A DNA stretch of 64,000 nt. Origin: Paraburkholderia domus. GTDB taxonomy: Bacteria; Pseudomonadota; Gammaproteobacteria; Burkholderiales; Burkholderiaceae. Positions 10,801 through 16,294 of this stretch are shown here, one piece after another. The translations under genes and the position numbers were made by a program. Location: NCBI RefSeq assembly GCF_905220705.1, contig NZ_CAJNAT010000001.1:62001-126000 (forward strand). The letters are read 5' to 3'. Every line of letters begins with the position of its first letter. Within the stretch, counting starts at the first letter, position 1. The notes beneath the pieces are model-generated. The model was not told the origin of the DNA, searched no databases, and saw nothing but the letters and a program-made list of their open reading frames with translations.

Positions 10801-13063
10801 AATCACGCTCAAGCCAGTTTTCCCGCACCCACGAATCGAGCTCGCTGGTCACGGCACGGGTCTTCGAAGCCCCCGCATCATCTTCCGCAGACCTGCGATT
10901 CCGAACTCGTGCGGATTGCCCACCTTGGGTTTTTTTCGCCGCCTGCTGTTCAGATCTGTACAAAATCAGACCCCGCTCCTCCGCCGTCAAACCGGCATCG
11001 CCAGGCGGTTCTGAGTCGGGAACCGTCAGGAAATCAATTTCGCTCCGGGTCACTGTGACGATGAAATCGTCCGCCATATCTTCGAGTTCGACGCCGGACG
11101 GCGGGCGCTGATCGGCGCGCTCACCCATCGGTGTCGGAAACTCGTATGCGGATCCCAATGCCGCGGTCGGTTCAGAATTTTTCTGCGACGCGGTTTCCGT
11201 CGTCAGTTGCGTCGACACGGGGACTTGGCCTGTCGTGTTTACATCCGTATCGGAAACAGCATGCCCCGACGCATGCAAGGCCGAACTCACCAAGCTGTCC
11301 GCCGTGCCATATACCGCAGTGCGGCCTCCCTCACCCGCCATCGCCTCGTAGGCTTCCCCTTGTACGCTGGATGTCGCGTTGATCAGATGACTGACACCCT
11401 CCGGAATATCTTTGGCGCTGTGGCTTTGCGCAAGCCAGATCACCAGCCGATAGAGGCCGTACCCCGCCGCCGCCGCCGCCCCTAACGTGCCCACCACGGC
11501 ACCTGCGAGCGGGCTCTTCCTTACCAGTGATTGCACACCGGCAGATGTCGCTATCACACTGGCATCTTCGTTGACCAGCAAAGCCGAGTTCTCCATCGCG
11601 GCCGCATCGCCCGAACCGAAGTGAATGATCGTGTGGCTGGCGACGAGCGCTCCCACGACAATGAGCGGCTTGCTCGCGGTGGCGTCGGTAGCGGTTGAAC
11701 GCGTCGATGCTGGCGATGCGGATTCACCACCCGAAGTTTCTGCCGAAGTCCGCAAACGGGTCTGTTCAGATTTGGCAGCAGCAACTCGCGCCCGTTTCTC
11801 CTGCTTCTGAATTTTCTTCTCCGCGGCACTGAGGGGCATTCGGCCTGCCTGCGGATCATGCCCCTCAGCGTGCGGGTCATACACGTCAGTGGTGCTCGCC
11901 AGAGGCACCGCGTCGACAAGCGTCTGCAAAACCGCATAACCTTGTGCCGCGCGTTTGAGCACTGCAATCATGCCCAACATTCTCTTGCCCAGCGCGGACC
12001 GCGGGAACGCCATTTCCCTGCGATAGAAATAGAGGTATTGCGTGATCAGCGCAGCTATTCCCACCCACATGTATATCGTTTCATGCTGATGCTCATCATC
12101 CTCACTCATCACTTCGCTATCCACCCTTCCGAGTACGCCGTCGATATACCGCTTCGTTTCCTCAGCGAGGACAAACAGACACGTCTGCGGCGACAGCAAC
12201 TGATAAGGGAGCATCAGGAGCGTTTGCATCAACCCGTCCAGCAGATCGCGCCGGATCAAGGCATTCACCAGACGATATGCGCTGACAGCGAAGGACGTGT
12301 AGACGCTCAGCAACGGGGAGAACGCGGCTAGCTGTTGATAGACGAATCTCGTCAGCGCGGAATAACCTAGCCATTCAGTGGCCTGATTGCCGACATGAAA
12401 GAGCGTGCGGGATAGTTCGGTCGAAGCCGCCCGCTCCGACGCAGACGCGTCTGGCGCACGCAGAAAATGCTCCGGTAGCCATTCGGCATTGTCGGGCGCG
12501 TCGACGAAAATATCCGCGCCCGCTTCGTCGACATCAGGCTGTGAGCCCGCTATTTCCCTGAACCGCTCCGGATTCCGCTCTACGTAGTCTTTGATTGCGT
12601 CGCGGAAATATTGCGCGGCCTCGTGCCTCGTCAAGGGCTCCCGTCCGTTGAATATCCTCTGCGCGGCTGTCTCATGCCTGTCATCCTGCAACGCCTCCCA
12701 GACGGCATAGAAGAAACAGTTGCCATCGCCCCTCACCAGCACATCCTTGCCGTTCACCACCGCGCTGTAGTGGTCATTTCTCAACCTGACGCGGATCGCG
12801 CTGCTGCCCTCAGGGCCGAATCGTTGTGTATAACCGCTTTCCAGTTCAACGTCTAACGCCAACCCTGAATCCGCCCAACTGGGGATTTGCGTCATCAAAT
12901 ACGGCACCACGTCGAATTCATCGAAGTTCCATGCGCCGCTTTGCCCAATGAGGTCGGCCGCTGAATTCGCCCCGGAAACGGTACGGCCTCGCCTTGCCGT
13001 TCTTTTGTTCTTCCGGATATTTTGCCGTTTGCGTGACCGCTCATTGTCGGCATACCTGTGCAT
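4862..13063 (-). CDS. Giant multidomain toxin/effector: permuted OTU-like, CNF-like deamidase and LamG domains
   Basis: A 2733-residue protein counted from the ATG at 13063, preceded by GAGG; a TTG two codons earlier is possible. No signal peptide is visible; residues 1-30 are very basic. Domains in order: about 65-215, OTU-like protease motifs in permuted order, with His98 in RNDHYSAVV before Cys116 in RGDGNCFFYAV. About 265-350 and 467-545, hydrophobic helices. Near 717-722, a dibasic RVRNRR. About 1155-1215, coiled coil. About 1640-1760, a hydrophobic, possibly translocating region. About 1925-2120, a CNF/BLF1-like domain with ELSGCTMIYA (Cys2038) and His2053. About 2220-2390, a domain with GRHFTLILD (His2331) and VLDPTAGQF (Asp2346) but no nearby Cys. 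About 2485-2733, LamG fold. The middle (about 5.8-10.7 kb) is clearly AT-richer than both ends. I infer a host-targeted toxin; delivery route and target are unknown. Confidence 0.8.
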   Translation of the reverse strand: MHRYADNERSRKRQNIRKNKRTARRGRTVSGANSAADLIGQSGAWNFDEFDVVPYLMTQIPSWADSGLALDVELESGYTQRFGPEGSSAIRVRLRNDHYSAVVNGKDVLVRGDGNCFFYAVWEALQDDRHETAAQRIFNGREPLTRHEAAQYFRDAIKDYVERNPERFREIAGSQPDVDEAGADIFVDAPDNAEWLPEHFLRAPDASASERAASTELSRTLFHVGNQATEWLGYSALTRFVYQQLAAFSPLLSVYTSFAVSAYRLVNALIRRDLLDGLMQTLLMLPYQLLSPQTCLFVLAEETKRYIDGVLGRVDSEVMSEDDEHQHETIYMWVGIAALITQYLYFYRREMAFPRSALGKRMLGMIAVLKRAAQGYAVLQTLVDAVPLASTTDVYDPHAEGHDPQAGRMPLSAAEKKIQKQEKRARVAAAKSEQTRLRTSAETSGGESASPASTRSTATDATASKPLIVVGALVASHTIIHFGSGDAAAMENSALLVNEDASVIATSAGVQSLVRKSPLAGAVVGTLGAAAAAGYGLYRLVIWLAQSHSAKDIPEGVSHLINATSSVQGEAYEAMAGEGGRTAVYGTADSLVSSALHASGHAVSDTDVNTTGQVPVSTQLTTETASQKNSEPTAALGSAYEFPTPMGERADQRPPSGVELEDMADDFIVTVTRSEIDFLTVPDSEPPGDAGLTAEERGLILYRSEQQAAKKTQGGQSARVRNRRSAEDDAGASKTRAVTSELDSWVRENWLERDSIVTNPADDWREIDRNIYKDKNGRVCLYVGGNYWEIQPKEVYDGELKNAATGDGLSLQRSRPDFIWGFTETDRKRLGFGALPEADIPKPAVVSPDLVSWVAENWGAGSLAMKPGGVRFSDGLYEDEDGNLFLNVGRSWWRFSFMADRKIGKIHNQKNEIIDVKFDGVEWRQFNADDRRGQGVAGLLKKGHVIEGLFSYKVYSNDSNYQLKKIIQTVLAGKDEIKYSELLFDVRDQLDGWFAKEFKNFKSQLIAEIMLAKSEVENRIAHLSSSGRDENSEDWLTLWSYYNSEVQIPMFQEYRNSLSLRWVDEDAFEEALSTTEDNSRYVSFRRDVKNRITRLDTEMLDLEERNGFILAGLAPQETKMKALQDSLDEIIDGHVSASFFGEEQIYAINAINAEIESLKKKYGLDKAGIASGVEKIQAKREEIRSLEQNLEDYNNDVRLEEERLTTYRHGIALARQDILDVWSKTNSAEDFASCSRVSRVAYLYSLFKQSSVRMKLLGDERANYTQKDVEELDASDVATKYLYEFFSLTQNYIRIVSRLDVSEINKIILHGDYRDILAAQREAVIFYSENSDTPLKGVSGPIALDAYYDLSKSDESVGRDLISVAAVIYAIMKDLKISADCREIHSDRILVKFLSDKKAMGPLGTIAKKPEGYISLWDFKSSDNFYTQQEFTDQFANYVDLFSKHEADLISTSLMISSGLTAAQIYGNFRNFYKLKFWDVLGGSEVPGGLAFVRLENYDWLLIACLPNAMVAKYIGNREMGENVYLKSIRDNPYRRQHEGNNAWFDLYDYDFNMNYPDENITKERNYERWHDLRDKLIVPLLGENSFSNENDRPLVLFSYKSSMSEITEGPLLSAVRDFSHKNIKEIAEASKSVLYKPSFWQQLALSFVPFYAEIYSSQTDRKYTPNVSQLIFDSLTVFAALGSTFLSAVSLTRDMLNRIAKMVWTARKTGLSGGPLIMTVVRELPRLGLMTAGESARIIGWGLYDLLEPVPLKTAFGPVFNGLAKLPKFKNGAMLNDVADTVFGPPPVNAGEFGSINSKWQRKDITLDGMIEGGGPFDSGIYSKPVSGSSISENSFNYIEIDRAVYQVRWDNYASTWRVIDPAHPKRLNHAVPVRLDDDRRWVVHNGSPTQRKVMSPVPENKKMERLKRGDVQPLMGSGLLFGEMPDSPGIDFDFVRSDSIIETAALSPQKFSMAEIDKADGRLRGAIEVWGGGHVTSKSRNGPVMGLWGDKNLLDDNVKIIEISNGQSGTVGVRILLEEIQEGHPIIISAGELSGCTMIYAVDADYFYAFHFGQKAGDSDWLTSRDGAASFYKAHLSLGGKPFTGLRINNGILTDDHGAPLRGNDALVDILSNYHKSTINYFGKYAPDGTSTRTTKVKSNVNQFDYNRIDPVSRDPRVGIAYALLTKDRGKVKVSTYSEDMSIGARKEKPDFKVLANSDCTIKDFDEKFDARKIEPVRRIDESTVPRGEMVDHIRSLLNLAYEHNGNIAGFINSQVDNSMGAVRRLWDLLKGRENSEFVKSFDVKGMPQEKAERIEELRDFISDPRVSVYIRAINYWEEGGIEWVNGRHFTLILDATNVKFVLDPTAGQFAKFDITGPLLEVEEEWVSIYQTGFANTEATVKYKDFPSYEAALAFSPPYPVDARTFVDDAFLLREADWYGQAGAGLADVAPTVSASTVVQPESTPSANDRATSHDSDRPLASMSTPGADQGSGAVSSPAQTGYGRAELRDTTLAGGLIHFFSFDNGLADAITPGVSLRPFGSLSTTTEVQIDDNFDGKALQVSSLNNVRRAVNRLKLVDDVSAHPQFSIGFWFKSDGVQHHAPILCNKDWGAALNPGFVIDQQNTGLLKFNVADGSKRVDGYIPFTINAWVYVAIAFDTIARTATVYVGDPSRGLQTATLSLDGMDMRKLVGVHSTIGLNEDARGDYYSRYGRATGTMAFNDLAMWNKALAPEQVQLLFTSGRSLSTFLQS

Positions 13064-13381
13064 AACCAACCTCGGATTTGAAGAAGTGATTCGGGTAGCA
13101 ATATGCGCTGTTCAGCCGCGGCGGGTGAATTGCCACGGAGTCATCGGAACGTCTTCCGGGCATCTCCACGTGGCACCGGAAACGTCAGCGGTGCTGGAGC
13201 AATTCGGAATGGATCTGCGGGCGATCGCGACGGCCGAAGCTACTCAGCCAATGTCTGGCATGACCTCGCACTGAATATCACCGTCGTGCAAATGCGCGAA
13301 AACGAATTTCAATATAGCCAGCCCGGTCTCCACCAAAATGATGACTGGATGACAATTCCGTCACGCAGCGGCTATATCTAA
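13064..13381. other. Upstream region of the giant gene
   Basis: About 320 bases separate the start of the giant gene from the broken nodT copy. I see no convincing gene here; the open frames lack family resemblance and ribosome binding sites. The promoter of the giant gene must lie here, read towards lower coordinates, but I could not pick a -35/-10 pair with confidence. Confidence 0.4.
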
Positions 13382-14214
13382 CCCGCGATGTTGCAGTCGG
13401 CCCACCAAGGCGGCGAGGCACGATCGACGCAAACCGTGCCCGCACAAGGCATCACTCAGCAATTCGTGGTCGGCGCGAAGCCCGTGTCCGAATGGTGGAC
13501 GCTGTATCAATCGGAGGCGCTGAACGCGCTGGTCGACGAAGGTTTGCGCAACTGCATCTGCCTGAGCAGGTGTCAGTCGTGGTGCCATCCGAGCTACTGC
13601 GCACCCGGCCCGACATCCAGGCTGCGGACGCCGCCTTGCAGGCCGCGGCGGCCGATGTCGGCGTCGCGACGGCGCAGATGTTCCCGAGCCTCTCGCTGAG
13701 TGCGTCGATGGGACAAGGCGGCTTTAGCTGGCCGGTGGCGCTGTCCGGCGCGGGGGCGATATGGAGTATTGGCGCGTCATTGTCACAACCGCTGTTTCAT
13801 GGCGGCGCACTGTTCGCGCAGCGCCGCGCGGCGGTCGACACGTATGACGCTACGGTTTCGCAGTACAAGCAGACCGTGCTGGCCGCGTTCCAGAACGTTG
13901 CCGATACACTCGCCGCGCTCGAGCACGACTCGCAAGCGCTCGACGCGGCGAACGTCGCCGCGCGTTCAGCGCAGGGGATTTTCGACGAGACGGGCGGGCG
14001 CTACCGGCTGGGCGCGTTACCGATTGCGTCAACGCGTTCGAGCGAACAGCAGTTTCGCAATGCGCAGCTCGATGAGATCCGTTATACGAGTGCGCGGCTG
14101 ACGGATACCGCGGCGTTGTTTCAGGCGATGGGCAATCCGCCGGTGGAGTCGACGCCGTCTGCGGCAGCTACGGTGCCAGCGGCTTCCGCGGCGACCGTGG
14201 GCGCGTCCAACTAA
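13382..14214 (+). pseudogene. Truncated, frameshifted nodT copy
   Basis: This is a second copy of the efflux lipoprotein gene at 3396-4865. It lacks the first 35 or so codons, including the lipoprotein signal. It also lacks 583 internal bases, corresponding to 3666-4248 of the intact gene. The deletion joins two copies of a 10-base word (CTTGCGCAAC at 3656 and at 4239), and since 583 is not a multiple of three it shifts the frame at about 13552. Upstream the frame reads VPAQGITQQFVVGAKPV; downstream another frame reads PDIQAADAALQAAAADVG to the end. The 3' end has an Ala-rich tail (VESTPSAAATVPAASAA) absent from the intact copy and probably the ancestral ending. A functional product is very unlikely. 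Confidence 0.9.
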
Positions 14215-14243
14215 ACCTGGGATTCCGTACTGACGGATGCGGA

Positions 14244-14281
14244 CTTATCCCCAGTTTATGTTGATGAGGCTGTTGAAAACT
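14244..14281 (+). repeat. DnaA-box-like intergenic repeat, unit 1
   Basis: The unit reads CTTATCCCCAGTTTATGTTG, then a short spacer, and closes with GTTGAAAAC. It is the first of three related units spaced 150-170 bases apart. The opening TTATCCCCA is one base from the DnaA box TTATCCACA. Confidence 0.75.
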
Positions 14282-14409
14282 ATCTGACAAGCGGGCTAAC
14301 ACGTTGAACGCGCGGGATTTTCTGGGTGCGGTGCGGAATGAACCAGGGGATGCTGAATATGCCATCTCGCCGCGGCGAAGGCCGTTGGGAGGCCTCACCA
14401 AACATCAAC

Positions 14410-14448
14410 GTTATCCCCAGTTTATGTTGACAGGGTTGTTGATAACTA
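14410..14448 (+). repeat. DnaA-box-like intergenic repeat, unit 2
   Basis: GTTATCCCCAGTTTATGTTG at one end and GTTGATAAC at the other give the unit self-complementary ends (TTATC and GATAA). It is 166 bases after unit 1. The bases after it (CGCGTAAGTGTTTGATGC) resemble those after unit 3, so the repeated block is longer than the core. Confidence 0.78.
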
Positions 14449-14561
14449 TGGGGCTACGCGCGTAAGTGTTTGATGCAGATCGGTTTGTTGCGTGCGGTGC
14501 GGGTGGATGCAATGGTGATCGAGCACACGGTTCGAGAGGACGGGCGAATTGCGGACTGGCG

Positions 14562-14600
14562 CCTTATCCACAGATTTTGTTGAAAGGCCTGTTGATAACG
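14562..14600 (+). repeat. DnaA-box-like intergenic repeat, unit 3 with perfect DnaA box
   Basis: The unit opens with CTTATCCACAGATTTTGTTG, containing a perfect TTATCCACA DnaA box, and ends with GGCCTGTTGATAAC. A fourth relative lies at 19190-19220. Confidence 0.8.
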
Positions 14601-14696
14601 CCTGGACATCCGGGGTAAGTGCTTGAGTGCGCAACGAAATCGAGCTTAGACATTTCGGGCGCTAGCCCGCACGGCGAGTGGCTGTTGGAGTATCGC

Positions 14697-14970
14697 TTCG
14701 GCGCGCGCAGCGCCGCCGGAAGTATGACTGCTGTGTCACGAACTTCGAATGTGCGAGAACACAGATTCCAGATGCACCACTACAGCAACTGTGCGGGGGA
14801 CCCGCTTATGAGCTGGCGGTGTGAGCCGCTTTCTCTGCTTATCTTTCTTTGCGGCGGCAAAGAAAGTAAGTGCCGCCCCGCACAGGGGCAACACTAATAG
14901 ACCACTAACAAATCAAGGAAAGGCCAACGCCATAGGCACGCAGACAAACAAGCGCCGCGCAGGCAAAAAT
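14697..14970 (+). repeat. Long hairpin-bearing intergenic repeat, copy 1
   Basis: About 270 bases that recur at 30131-30408 (opposite strand) and 30599-30823 (same strand). Shared landmarks are GATTCCAGATGCACCACTAC, a stem near 14838-14870 and CCGCCCCGCACAGGGGCAAC. The stem pairs CTTTCTTTGC with GCAAAGAAAG. There is no credible coding capacity. The copy ends just before the 3' end of the acyltransferase gene on the minus strand, so it may work as a 3' element for that gene. Confidence 0.88.
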
Positions 14971-15000
14971 CCCAACCAGTGCGCCACGCGCAAAAAAACA

Positions 15001-15852
15001 TCAATAAACCCCCGCCTCCCCAACCGGCCGGTTCTTAAACCGCTTATGAACCCAGTAATATTGATCAGGAATCCGTCGCACTTGCGTCTCAAGAAACTCG
15101 GTAATCCGCCGCGCATCGACAGCGACATCATCCGAAGGAAAATCGCTTAGCGCATCAAAAATAGTCAATTTATAACCGCGATAATCCGGCAAGACTTCAG
15201 TCACAAACGGCACCACACGCGCATTCCCAGCGCGCGCCATTCGCGAAACAGAAGTCAGCGTGCAAGCCGGCACGCCAAAAAACGGCACAAACACCGAATC
15301 CCGCAGCCCAAAATCCATATCGGCGGCCAGCATCACCGGCTTACCCTCGCGCAGCACGCGCAAAGCCCTCCGCACGCTATCGCTGCGCGGAATCATCTCC
15401 GTGCCGAAACGCGCGCGCTGCCGCTTGGCCATCGCGTCGAGCAACAGGTTCGACATCGGCGTGTACAGCGACGCAACCGGATGCCGCGTCGAATACATCA
15501 TGCAGCCCGCCTCGATACCGACAAAATGGAAGCCGACAAAAATCGTCGGCTGACCCTGCATGTCGGTAAGATCGATCGCGCTCTCCACTTCGACAAGGCG
15601 CGCCAAAGACTGCGCATTGCCGAACCACTGCGGCCCACGTTCAACATAACTGCGGATCACATGGCAGAAATGCGCGCGCGCGAGACGTTCGCGCGCCTCG
15701 TCACTCATGTCGGGAAAACACAGTTTCAGATTGGTATGCACGACGCGCCGGCGCGAGCTAGGAATCCGGTACAGCAAGGCACCGATGCCGGTGCCGATAC
15801 GCGCGACAACGCCATACGGCAGGAAGGCAAACACGCGCAGCAGACCTGTCAT
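15001..15852 (-). CDS. LpxL/HtrB-family lipid A acyltransferase
   Basis: About 283 residues from the ATG at 15852; the frame is open up to 15945, which would add 31 residues, and neither start has a strong ribosome binding site. The N-terminal membrane anchor is LLRVFAFLPYGVVARIG. The acyltransferase motif appears as FHFVGIEAG (H-x4-E), followed by MARAGNARVVPFVTEVLPDYRGY. Proteins of this family add a secondary acyl chain to lipid A at the inner face of the inner membrane. Which position is acylated, and whether this is the main enzyme or a paralogue, cannot be told. The gene stands alone here, ending in the repeat region. Confidence 0.85.
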   Translation of the reverse strand: MTGLLRVFAFLPYGVVARIGTGIGALLYRIPSSRRRVVHTNLKLCFPDMSDEARERLARAHFCHVIRSYVERGPQWFGNAQSLARLVEVESAIDLTDMQGQPTIFVGFHFVGIEAGCMMYSTRHPVASLYTPMSNLLLDAMAKRQRARFGTEMIPRSDSVRRALRVLREGKPVMLAADMDFGLRDSVFVPFFGVPACTLTSVSRMARAGNARVVPFVTEVLPDYRGYKLTIFDALSDFPSDDVAVDARRITEFLETQVRRIPDQYYWVHKRFKNRPVGEAGVY

Positions 15853-16294
15853 CAGACAGATGAGTATTCGACTTTTCAAGAGGCAAAGGCCCGGTAGATG
15901 CTGGATGACAAACACGTCGGCCGCGGCAACCTTACAGTTGTCCACGGGCGAAGTGACATGCGCGCGTCAAACGGGTCTCGCGCGGCGCGGCTTTCGAAGA
16001 TGGGCGCCTCACTCACAGCAAGACTCAGCAGTGCTGGAGGCCGAATCCGCTTAGGAATCGAACGTCCATATGGGACCCAATATAAAAGCACCGCAGACGT
16101 GATTAAAACACACTGCGGCGGGCGGGCACAAAATCTGCCCGGAGGGCCGCCCAAGTAGCGCTGATGAATCCGCCCGAAGCAGCCATTTCCCCTGCCCTTT
16201 CAAAAACTTGCGTGTGCGGCCGAGGCAGACCGCACACGCTCTCTACGCCCTAGTCGCCCCCCCCGAAGGAAGTCCCTTGGGAGATTCGGGGACA
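15853..16294. other. Spacer between acyltransferase and PBP1A genes with hairpin
   Basis: Apart from the possible 5' extension of the acyltransferase gene, I see no gene. At 16260-16291, just downstream of the PBP1A stop, a GC-rich foldback pairs CCCCGAA with TTCGGGG around an inner GTCCCTTGGGA. It lacks a T run, so it may be a processing or attenuation hairpin rather than a classical terminator. A similar AAGTCCCCTTGGGGGAC foldback occurs at 49973-49990. Confidence 0.5.

Noticed and set aside
4862..13063. Contact-dependent inhibition or Rhs toxin with immunity gene
   Set aside because: No haemagglutinin or YD repeats, no two-partner secretion signal, and no small gene downstream that could be an immunity protein; the catalytic motifs point to eukaryotic targets.
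13388..13699. A short intact gene made from the start of the broken nodT copy
   Set aside because: It reads into a shifted frame after the deletion and lacks the lipoprotein signal, so it is part of a pseudogene.
14215..15000. CRISPR array or tandem array in the repeat region
   Set aside because: The three repeat units are about 160 bases apart, imperfect and without uniform short spacers; no cas genes are near.
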